In this document: one piece after another, positions 1-5,374 of the stretch
Numbering within the stretch: position 1 is the stretch's first letter
Layout of the letters: each line of letters begins with the position of its first letter
Assembly (NCBI GenBank): GCA_946886065.1
Contig: CAMPHU010000259.1
Span: forward strand, 1-6,325
Direction of reading: 5' to 3'
Length of the DNA: 6,325 nt
Source: an uncultured Massilia sp.
Lineage (GTDB): Bacteria; Pseudomonadota; Gammaproteobacteria; Burkholderiales; Burkholderiaceae
The notes under the pieces: model-generated
Databases searched by the model: none
What the model saw: the letters and a program-made list of their open reading frames with translations, nothing else
Told to the model about the DNA's origin: nothing
Translations under genes and position numbers: made by a program

Positions 1-18
1 ACCGGAGCCACGACGGCC

Positions 19-1356
19 TCACACCAGCAACATCAGATGCTCCCTCTCCCAAGAGCTGATCACCCTGCTAAACGTCGCAAACTCCAGCTCCTTCACCTCG
101 CAATACGCCTGCACGAACAGTTCCCCCATCATCCCCGCCAGCTGCGGGCACTGCCGCAGCCGCAAAATCGCGTCCTCCAGGTCGCGCGGCAAATCGTCAT
201 GCACCTGCTCCGCGCTGTCCGGCGTCGGCTCCGACGGCGTCAACTGCTCGATCATCCCCAGCAGCCCGCAGCTGAGCGTGGCCGCCATCGCCAGGTAGGG
301 ATTCACATCCACCCCCGGCACCCGGTTCTCCACGCGCCTGGCCTCGGGCGAGGAATTCGGCACGCGGATGCCGCAGGTGCGGTTGTCGTAGCCCCAGCGC
401 ACATTGGTCGGCGCGGACTGGAAGCGCGACAGCCGGCGGTAGGAATTCACATGCGGCGCGAACATCAGCAGCGCATCCGGCACATAGCGCTCCAGCCCGG
501 CGATATAGTTGAAAAACAGCGGGCTCGGCCCGCCGCCCTCCTGCGTGAAGATGTTGCGTCCGGTGGCGAGGTCGACCACGCTCTGGTGCACGTGCATGGC
601 GCTGCCCGGTTCCGTCTCCATGGGCTTGGCCATGAAGGTGGCGAAGATGCCGTGCCGCAGGGCCGTCTCGCGCACCGCGCGCTTGAACAGGAACACGCGG
701 TCGGCCAGCTCCAGCGCGTCGCCGTGCGCGAAGTTGATTTCCATCTGGCCCGCGCCCGCCTCGTGGATCAGGGTCTCCACGCCCAGGTCGTGCGCCTTGC
801 AGAAGGCTGACAGCTCCAGGAAGAAAGGATCGAAGTCGTTCACCGCGTCGATCGAATAGGACTGGCGTCCCGTCTCGGCCATGCCGGTGCGGCCCATCGG
901 GGGCGTCAGGGGCTCGTGCGGGTTGGTGTTGCGCGCCACCAGGTAGAACTCCATCTCCGGCGCCACCACCGGCCGCCAGCCGCGCTCCTCGTACAAGCCC
1001 AGCACCCGGCGCAGCACCGCGCGCGGCGACAGCTCGACCAGCGAACCGTCGAAGTTGCGGCAGTCGTGGATGACCACGGCGACCCGCTCGGACGCCCAGG
1101 GCACCACCCGGATCGTGCTCGGATCGGGCTCGCAGATCATGTCGGGGTCGGTCGTGCCCACGTAGGGCGCATTATTGGGCTGCTCGCCGTTGACGGTGTT
1201 CAGCAGCACGCTCTTGGGCAGGCGCATGTTGCCGCCGTCGAGAAACAGGTCTTTGGGCAGGATCTTGCCGCGCGCGATGCCCGTCATGTCCGTGATGACG
1301 CACTCGACTTCATGAATATTGTGTTCCCGCAGGAACTCGCGCATCTCAATGCCCAT
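19..1356 (-). CDS. puuA: Glutamine synthetase family protein, probable gamma-glutamylputrescine synthetase
   Basis: This is a cytoplasmic ATP-dependent ligase that probably joins glutamate to putrescine, the first step of the gamma-glutamylated putrescine pathway. Numbering starts at the ATG at 1356 (445 aa, close to the family's usual length). The N-terminal beta-grasp part carries DMTGIARGK (23-31). The catalytic domain shows metal and substrate residues E134 and E136 in APEMEF, E199 and E206 in HEAGAGQMEI, H255 and H257 in GSAMHVHQS, NSYRRL (304-309), and the conserved stretch from RVPNSSPEAR (331-340) to NPYLAMAA (352-359). The open frame extends upstream to an ATG at 1509. That extension has no family similarity that I recognise, overlaps the divergent kinase start, and would contain the best -10 box, so I chose 1356; an ATG at 1344 is also possible. 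The adenylylation tyrosine of assimilatory GlnA is missing (D387/H386 at the site), which favours a catabolic role. The family is certain; the exact amine substrate is inferred. Confidence 0.85.
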   Translation of the reverse strand: MGIEMREFLREHNIHEVECVITDMTGIARGKILPKDLFLDGGNMRLPKSVLLNTVNGEQPNNAPYVGTTDPDMICEPDPSTIRVVPWASERVAVVIHDCRNFDGSLVELSPRAVLRRVLGLYEERGWRPVVAPEMEFYLVARNTNPHEPLTPPMGRTGMAETGRQSYSIDAVNDFDPFFLELSAFCKAHDLGVETLIHEAGAGQMEINFAHGDALELADRVFLFKRAVRETALRHGIFATFMAKPMETEPGSAMHVHQSVVDLATGRNIFTQEGGGPSPLFFNYIAGLERYVPDALLMFAPHVNSYRRLSRFQSAPTNVRWGYDNRTCGIRVPNSSPEARRVENRVPGVDVNPYLAMAATLSCGLLGMIEQLTPSEPTPDSAEQVHDDLPRDLEDAILRLRQCPQLAGMMGELFVQAYCEVKELEFATFSRVISSWEREHLMLLV

Positions 1357-1385
1357 GTTGATTCCGGCCTTGCCTCGGGATGCCC

Positions 1386-1391
1386 AATATA
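1386..1391 (-). promoter_or_regulatory. Possible -10 box for the puuA-like gene
   Basis: Read on the minus strand this is TATATT, matching five of six bases of the sigma-70 -10 consensus. It lies 29 bases upstream of the ATG at 1356, giving a short leader of roughly 20 bases. No convincing -35 box is present (CGCAGG at 17-bp spacing), so it would need an activator or is a chance match. If real, it excludes the longer reading frame beginning at 1509. Confidence 0.3.
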
Positions 1392-1507
1392 GCACCACGC
1401 CCTTCTCCCCTGCGCGCTGCTGGCGGCTTCCCTCAATCCAGGTATCGAATCTGGCATTTCGCGTCATGACCGGCCCCGGCCGCTCCATTCTGGGCCATAC
1501 TTTCGTC

Positions 1508-2593
1508 ATGGAATTATTGTCATTAAAACAGTCCGATACCGGCCACCGCCTGATGTGGCGGATCTATGTCGCCGTCTGGCTCGTGTATGCGGTCTTCCTG
1601 TCGGCCGCCGATCAGCTGGATCATGTGGTGGCGGGACGATTCGATGCGGCCAGGGCCGCGCTGACCATGGCCAGCCTGCTCCCTTCCGCGCTGCTCCTGG
1701 CGCTGGCGTGGCCGCTGACCGGCTACCTGGAGCGCCGCAAGCTGCGCCGGTCCACCGTGCTGGCCATCCATGCCTTCATCGCGCCGGTATTCGCGCTCCT
1801 GTCGCAAGGGCCGTTCTGGGCGATGTTCCAGCCCGGCAAGGAGATCAGCTGGTATGTCTGGCCCCTTCTGTACCACTGCATGACCTACCTGCTCGGGACC
1901 GGTGTGTTTTCGCTGATCCGCGCCGGCGAGCGGGCGCACCGCCAGGCGCTGGCCATGGAAGAGGCGCAGAAACTCCTGATCGCCTCGGAGCTCAACGCCT
2001 TGCGCAGCAAGCTCAATCCTCACTTCCTGTTCAACACCCTGCATTCGATCATCGCGCTGACCCGCAAAGACCCCGGTGCGGCGGAAACCGCGCTATTCCA
2101 ATTCTCCGACATGCTGCGCTACGTGCTGGACACCGAGAAAAGCGGCAGCGACCGCGTCACGCTCGATGCGGAACTCGGCTTCGTGCGCGATTACCTGGAA
2201 CTGGAAGCGCTGCGCCTGGGCAGCCGCCTGAACGTGGAATGGCAGCTCGACCCGGATGCCGGCGGCGAGCAGGTGCCGGCGCTGTCCCTGCAGCCGCTGG
2301 TCGAGAACAGCATCAAGCACGCGTTCAACCCGCACAGCCGGCCCGGCACGCTGCACATCCAGGCCGTGCGCGACGAAGCGGCGGGCCGCTTGCGCCTTGC
2401 CGTGCGCGACGACGGTCCGGGCGTCGAGGCGGACGCGATCCAGCGCAGCGCGGGCCTCGGCCTGCGCACGGTGGAAAAGCGCCTGGTGCTCGACTACGGC
2501 AAGGAGTCGGCGCTGCGCATCGACACCGCGCCGGGCGCCGGCTTCGCCGTCGCGTTTTCCATTCCGCTCGAACCGACTGAAAGACTGGCATGA
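1508..2593 (+). CDS. Membrane sensor histidine kinase, LytS/AlgZ type (PF06580)
   Basis: This is an inner-membrane sensor kinase that should autophosphorylate on histidine and pass phosphate to the response regulator encoded next. From the ATG at 1508 it is 361 aa. About four hydrophobic segments (roughly 17-33, 50-73, 83-104, 115-137) form the sensor part, with very short loops and no recognisable periplasmic ligand domain. A charged helical linker (about 138-160) leads to the His_kinase domain with the phosphoacceptor H172 in LNPHFLFNTL. The ATPase domain follows, with the N box LVENSIKHAF (N267), DDGPGV (301-306) and GLGLRTVEKRL (316-326). In-frame starts also exist at 1466 and 1553. None has a clear Shine-Dalgarno sequence, so the N-terminus is uncertain; 1508 keeps the whole first membrane segment and a short cytoplasmic lead. 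The stop overlaps the next start by four bases (ATGA). Length and layout resemble AlgZ (FimS), but the stimulus is unknown. Confidence 0.88.
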   Translation: MELLSLKQSDTGHRLMWRIYVAVWLVYAVFLSAADQLDHVVAGRFDAARAALTMASLLPSALLLALAWPLTGYLERRKLRRSTVLAIHAFIAPVFALLSQGPFWAMFQPGKEISWYVWPLLYHCMTYLLGTGVFSLIRAGERAHRQALAMEEAQKLLIASELNALRSKLNPHFLFNTLHSIIALTRKDPGAAETALFQFSDMLRYVLDTEKSGSDRVTLDAELGFVRDYLELEALRLGSRLNVEWQLDPDAGGEQVPALSLQPLVENSIKHAFNPHSRPGTLHIQAVRDEAAGRLRLAVRDDGPGVEADAIQRSAGLGLRTVEKRLVLDYGKESALRIDTAPGAGFAVAFSIPLEPTERLA

Positions 2594-3333
2594 ACATCAA
2601 GACCGTATTCTTCGCGGAAGACGAACCGCTCGCGCGCGACGTGCTGCGCGACGCCATCCACGCCCACGCCGGCCTGCGCCTGGTGGGCGAAGCGGCGGAC
2701 GGCGCCTCGGCGCTGGAACAGATCCACCAGCTGCGGCCGGAGGTGGTGTTCATGGACATCCAGATGCCGGAGATGACCGGGCTGGAAGTGCTGCGCCGCC
2801 TGGATTACCTGCCGCGCATCGTGTTCACCACGGCCTACGACCAGTACGCCGTGACCGCCTTCGAACTCAACGCCGTCGACTACCTGCTCAAGCCCTTTAC
2901 CCGCGCGCGCTTCGAGGCGGCCGTGACGCGCCTGCTCGATACGCCCGAGCGCTCGTCGAGCGAACTGGGCGAGGTGCTGGCCCAGGCCGGCCAGCGCGAG
3001 GTCAAGCGCGTGGAACGCATCCTGGTGCGCGACCGCGGCCGCATCTTCCCGCTCGCGGTGGGCGACATCGAATACATGAAGTCGGATTCCAAGTACACGG
3101 TAATCGCCGCCCGTGGCCAGAGCTTCCTGGTGCGGCTCGGCATTTCGGAACTGGAAGCCCAGCTCGATCCCGCGCGCTTCATCCGCATCCACCGCTCGGT
3201 GCTGGTCAACCTCGACTTCGTCGAGTCGATGACGCCGGACGACCAGTCCCAGCTGCAGATCCAGATGCGCGACGGCACCCGGCTGGGGGCCAACCGCGAG
3301 GCCTCCAAAACCTTGCGCGATATGTCCATCTAG
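2590..3333 (+). CDS. LytTR-family response regulator (REC-LytTR)
   Basis: This is a cytoplasmic DNA-binding response regulator of 247 aa and the probable partner of the kinase whose stop codon it overlaps. The receiver domain (about 4-118) has the acidic pair E10/D11, phosphoacceptor D56 in VFMDIQMPEMTG, T80/T81 and K101 in LLKPF. A short linker leads to a LytTR domain (about 143-245) with the signatures DIEYMKSDSKYT (159-170) and RFIRIHRSVLVNL (196-208). LytTR domains bind DNA through beta-strands rather than a helix-turn-helix and usually recognise direct repeats upstream of few targets, often near their own operon. Domain order and length match AlgR- and LytR-type regulators. The gene set gives no firm target; the adjacent lipoprotein gene and the divergent puuA-like gene are the nearest candidates. 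Confidence 0.93.
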   Translation: MNIKTVFFAEDEPLARDVLRDAIHAHAGLRLVGEAADGASALEQIHQLRPEVVFMDIQMPEMTGLEVLRRLDYLPRIVFTTAYDQYAVTAFELNAVDYLLKPFTRARFEAAVTRLLDTPERSSSELGEVLAQAGQREVKRVERILVRDRGRIFPLAVGDIEYMKSDSKYTVIAARGQSFLVRLGISELEAQLDPARFIRIHRSVLVNLDFVESMTPDDQSQLQIQMRDGTRLGANREASKTLRDMSI

Positions 3334-3364
3334 CGTGTTCCCTGCTACAGTAGGTGGTGATTTC

Positions 3365-3370
3365 AGGAGG
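3365..3370 (+). promoter_or_regulatory. Strong ribosome binding site of the small lipoprotein gene
   Basis: A perfect AGGAGG lies eight bases upstream of the ATG at 3379. It is the strongest Shine-Dalgarno sequence in the window and fixes the lipoprotein start. It suggests that the small protein is made in much larger amounts than the kinase and regulator in front of it. Confidence 0.85.
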
Positions 3371-3378
3371 AGTAGACC

Positions 3379-3645
3379 ATGTTCAAGTACGCACGCACCG
3401 GAAACACCTTGGCCGCCATCGTGGCGGCAGGCCTGCTGGCAGGCTGCGCCCAGATGGGGCCGCAGAACACCGCCATGAGCGACGCGATGAAGAGCCACGC
3501 CGGGATGGATTGCTGCAAGGAGAAGATGGGCGCGGATGGCAAGCCGATGCCTTGCAAGTGCTGCGGCCAGAAGGCCATGGCGGGCGCGCTCGGCGCGGCG
3601 CCGCAGAGCTGCATGGACCAGATGAGCAAGAAGTCCGGTTCCTGA
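3379..3645 (+). CDS. Small Cys/Met-rich lipoprotein, function unknown
   Basis: The predicted product is an 88-aa secreted lipoprotein of a family I do not recognise. Residues 1-22 form a signal peptide (basic start MFKYAR, hydrophobic core LAAIVAAGLL) ending in the lipobox LLAGC, with C23 as the lipidated residue. A23+1 and Q25 follow C23 rather than Asp at +2, so outer-membrane sorting is likely. The mature part holds six further cysteines: C45/C46 (MDCCKEKM), C59, C61/C62 (MPCKCCGQK) and C78 (SCMDQM). It also has nine methionines, many next to the cysteines, plus H40. This pattern suggests thiol/thioether metal binding, for example copper, or a disulfide-linked structure; that is inference only. 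The gene begins 45 bases after the response regulator stop with no hairpin between, so readthrough from that operon is plausible. A palindromic terminator follows nine bases after the stop. Confidence 0.8.
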   Translation: MFKYARTGNTLAAIVAAGLLAGCAQMGPQNTAMSDAMKSHAGMDCCKEKMGADGKPMPCKCCGQKAMAGALGAAPQSCMDQMSKKSGS

Positions 3646-3653
3646 TGCCGCTT

Positions 3654-3710
3654 AGTTAGCCTTAAAACCGTCACCCCGGCGAAGGCCGGGGCGACGGTTT
3701 TCGGCTAACT
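3654..3710. terminator. Bidirectional terminator between convergent genes
   Basis: A long imperfect inverted repeat fills most of the gap between the convergent lipoprotein and aldehyde dehydrogenase genes. The outer arms AGTTAGCC (3654-3661) and GGCTAACT (3703-3710) pair over 8 bp. The inner arms AAAACCGTC (3664-3672) and GACGGTTTT (3693-3701) pair over 9 bp. After one A/C mismatch, CCCCGGC (3674-3680) pairs with GCCGGGG (3685-3691) around a GAAG loop. The GC-rich core is followed by four T on either strand, as in a two-way intrinsic terminator, although the T tracts are short and can also be drawn into the stem. Confidence 0.75.
3664..3701. repeat. REP-like extragenic palindrome core
   Basis: The core reads like the GTCA-CCCCGGCGAAGGCCGGGG type of short palindrome that is scattered between genes in many proteobacterial genomes. 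Only one full copy is in the window, so dispersion cannot be shown here. A short partial echo, ACCGTCA, recurs at 3715-3721 after the same heptamer at 3667-3673. Membership of a repeat family rests on recalled resemblance. Confidence 0.45.
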
Positions 3711-3738
3711 CAAGACCGTCATCGGCGCAGGTCTGCGT

Positions 3739-5232
3739 TCACACCTGGATCCAGGTCGTCTTCAGCTCGGTGTACTTGTCGAACGCATGCAGCGACTTGT
3801 CGCGCCCGTTGCCCGACTGCTTGTAGCCGCCGAAAGGCACCGTGATATCGTCGTTGTCGTACTGGTTCACGTGCACCGTGCCGGCGCGCAGCGCGCGCGC
3901 GGTGCGGATTGCCTTGCTCATGTCGCGGGTCCACACGGCCGCCGCCAGGCCGTAGGGCGTGCTGTTGGCCTGCTTGATCGCATCGTCCAGGTCCGTAAAC
4001 GACAGCACCGACAGCACCGGCCCGAAGATCTCCTCGCGCGCAATGCGCATCGATCCGTCCACGCCGTCGAACAGGGTCGGCTCGATGTACAGGCCGCCGC
4101 TCTCCTGGCGCGCCGCGGCGCCGCCGGCCAGCAGGCGCGCGCCGGCCGCCTTGCCCTCCTCGATGTAGCCGAGCACGGTCTTCATCTGGGTCTGGTCGAC
4201 GATGGCCCCCATCACCGTTTCCTCGTCGAGCGGATCGCCCGGCGCGTGGCGCGGGATCAGCTCGAGCGCCTTGTCGAGGAAGGCTTCGCGAATCGATTCC
4301 TCGACGAACAGGCGCGAAGGCGCGTTGCAGCTCTCGCCCTGGTTGAAATAGATCGACCCGATCGCGCTCTCGACGGCGGCATCCAGGTCCGGACAGTCGG
4401 CGCAGACGATGTTGGCCGACTTGCCGCCCAATTCGGTCCAGGCGCGCTTCAGGTTGGACTGGCCCGCCATCTGCAGGATCTGCTTGCCCACGCGGGTGGA
4501 GCCGGTGAAGCCGATGCAATCGACGTCCATGTGCAGCGCCAGCGCCTTGCCGGCTTCGTCGCCGTAGCCGGGCAACACGTTGAACACGCCCGCCGGCACG
4601 CCCGCTTCCAGCGCCAGCTCGGCCAGCCGCAGCGCACTGAGCGGCGCTTTTTCGGAAGGCTTGAGCACCACGCTGTTGCCGGCCGCCAGGGCCGGGCCGA
4701 TCTTCCAGGCCGCCATCAGCATCGGATAATTCCAGGGGATCACGGCGGCCACCACGCCCACCGGCTCGCGCTGAATCAGGGCCAGGCTGTCCTCGGAGGT
4801 GGGCGCAACCTGGTCGTAGATCTTGTCGGTCGCCTCGCCGTACCAGCGGATGCAGTTCTGGGCCAGCTGCACGTCCACACTGAGGCTGTAGCGGATCGGC
4901 TTGCCCATGTCCATGGTTTCCAGCAGGGCCAGCTCGTCGCGGTGCGCCAGCATCAGGTCGGCGAAGCGGATCAGGACGCGCTTGCGTTCGGCCGGCGCCT
5001 TGCCGGCCCAGCGCCGGTCCTCGAAGGCGCGGCGCGCCGCCGTCACGGCCAGGTCGACGTCGAGCACGTCGCAGCGGGCCACTTCGGCCAGCTTGCGGCC
5101 GTCGACCGGCGACAGGGAATCGAAGCACAGGCCAGAGCGCGCATCCACGCGCCAGCCATCGATGAAGGCGCGGCCGTCGGCGTTCAGCGCGGCGGCCCTC
5201 TCGTGCCATTGAGGCCAGCTTGTTGTTGTCAT
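3739..5232 (-). CDS. puuC: Aldehyde dehydrogenase, probable gamma-glutamyl-gamma-aminobutyraldehyde dehydrogenase
   Basis: This is a cytoplasmic NAD(P)+-dependent enzyme that probably oxidises gamma-glutamyl-gamma-aminobutyraldehyde to gamma-glutamyl-GABA, the third step of putrescine breakdown. From the ATG at 5232 it is 497 aa, the usual ALDH length. Key residues fall at canonical positions: N168 in IPWNYP, K191 in LKPSEK, the cofactor loop FTGSTRVG (242-249), general base E267 in TELGGKS, nucleophile C302 in FNQGESCNA, and EEIFGP (400-405). The C-terminal stretch VPFGGYKQSGNGRDKSLHA matches E. coli PuuC as I recall it. The frame also opens at a GTG at 5241, but GGAAGG (5247-5242) abuts that codon and sits nine bases before the ATG, so I prefer 5232. 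Related enzymes also act on aminobutyraldehyde and other omega-amino aldehydes (KauB/PauC), so the substrate is probable rather than certain. The gene converges on the lipoprotein gene and diverges from a symporter gene. Confidence 0.9.
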   Translation of the reverse strand: MTTTSWPQWHERAAALNADGRAFIDGWRVDARSGLCFDSLSPVDGRKLAEVARCDVLDVDLAVTAARRAFEDRRWAGKAPAERKRVLIRFADLMLAHRDELALLETMDMGKPIRYSLSVDVQLAQNCIRWYGEATDKIYDQVAPTSEDSLALIQREPVGVVAAVIPWNYPMLMAAWKIGPALAAGNSVVLKPSEKAPLSALRLAELALEAGVPAGVFNVLPGYGDEAGKALALHMDVDCIGFTGSTRVGKQILQMAGQSNLKRAWTELGGKSANIVCADCPDLDAAVESAIGSIYFNQGESCNAPSRLFVEESIREAFLDKALELIPRHAPGDPLDEETVMGAIVDQTQMKTVLGYIEEGKAAGARLLAGGAAARQESGGLYIEPTLFDGVDGSMRIAREEIFGPVLSVLSFTDLDDAIKQANSTPYGLAAAVWTRDMSKAIRTARALRAGTVHVNQYDNDDITVPFGGYKQSGNGRDKSLHAFDKYTELKTTWIQV

Positions 5233-5241
5233 TTCACTCAC

Positions 5242-5247
5242 CCTTCC
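5242..5247 (-). promoter_or_regulatory. Ribosome binding site that decides the puuC start
   Basis: The minus strand reads GGAAGG here. It is nine bases from the ATG at 5232 but directly adjacent to the in-frame GTG at 5241. Usable spacing therefore exists only for the ATG, shortening the protein by three residues relative to the longest frame. Confidence 0.7.
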
Positions 5248-5294
5248 AGTAAACGCAACTGCAGAGCAACACCCTTGGACAAATCCGGGGAAAG

Positions 5295-5326
5295 TTGATC
5301 CAATCGCCAGGTTCTGCCTTTATAAT
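5295..5326 (+). promoter_or_regulatory. Probable symporter promoter with perfect -10 box
   Basis: TATAAT at 5321-5326 is a perfect sigma-70 -10 hexamer located 48 bases upstream of the symporter ATG. The nearest -35-like hexamer is TTGATC at 5295-5300, but its 20-bp spacer is longer than optimal, which suggests dependence on an activator or a modest basal level. Transcription would start near 5333 and give a leader of about 42 bases. The divergent puuC promoter must lie in the same 142-bp gap, but I could not identify it with confidence. Confidence 0.55.
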
Positions 5327-5327
5327 C

Positions 5328-5340
5328 GCGGATTTTCCGC
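5328..5340. repeat. Perfect inverted repeat at the expected symporter transcription start
   Basis: GCGGA-TTT-TCCGC is a perfect 5-bp inverted repeat with a 3-bp centre. It begins one base after the -10 box and spans the predicted start site. The position fits a repressor operator or a small 5' hairpin in the leader. At this length chance is a real alternative. Confidence 0.35.
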
Positions 5341-5360
5341 CCGATAATATTTTGTCCCTC

Positions 5361-5364
5361 GGAG
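5361..5364 (+). promoter_or_regulatory. Ribosome binding site of the symporter gene
   Basis: GGAG lies ten bases upstream of the ATG at 5375. It is a moderate match at slightly long spacing and supports that ATG as the start. Confidence 0.5.
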
Positions 5365-5374
5365 CACACACCGC

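Noticed and set aside
37..1392. Plus-strand open frames (37-810, 509-859, 916-1392) opposite the glutamine synthetase gene
   Set aside because: They lack domains and show typical antisense composition, while the minus strand carries all catalytic motifs of the family.
1319..1507. N-terminal extension of the histidine kinase from an ATG at 1319
   Set aside because: It would overlap the start of the divergent synthetase gene, and its residues show no membrane segment or kinase-related pattern.
3313..3351. Possible separate promoter for the lipoprotein gene (TTGCGC and TGCTACAGT)
   Set aside because: The extended -10-like TGCTACAGT is suggestive, but the spacer to the nearest -35-like hexamer is 27 bases and other hexamers do not fit, so it is not annotated.
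2256..3353. Long plus- and minus-strand frames over the kinase and response regulator region
   Set aside because: They overlap two genes with clear catalytic motifs, and their translations are Arg/Pro/Ala-rich without any domain.
3354..3674. Other frames over the small lipoprotein (3354-3659 plus, 3363-3674 minus)
   Set aside because: The 3379 frame has a perfect ribosome binding site, a signal peptide and a lipobox; the alternatives have none of these.
3719..5209. A 496-codon minus-strand frame offset from the aldehyde dehydrogenase
   Set aside because: Arg/Gly/Ala-rich low-complexity translation overlapping the real gene on the same strand; a codon-bias shadow.
3787..5298. A 503-codon plus-strand open frame antisense to nearly the whole aldehyde dehydrogenase gene
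   Set aside because: Its product is rich in Arg, Ala, His and Val with no recognisable domain, as expected for the antisense frame of a GC-rich gene. The minus-strand frame has complete ALDH motifs.
5242..5374. Sigma-70 promoter for puuC on the minus strand (TATTAT near 5350)
   Set aside because: No -35 at suitable spacing, and the site overlaps the symporter leader; there are too many weak AT-rich matches to choose one.
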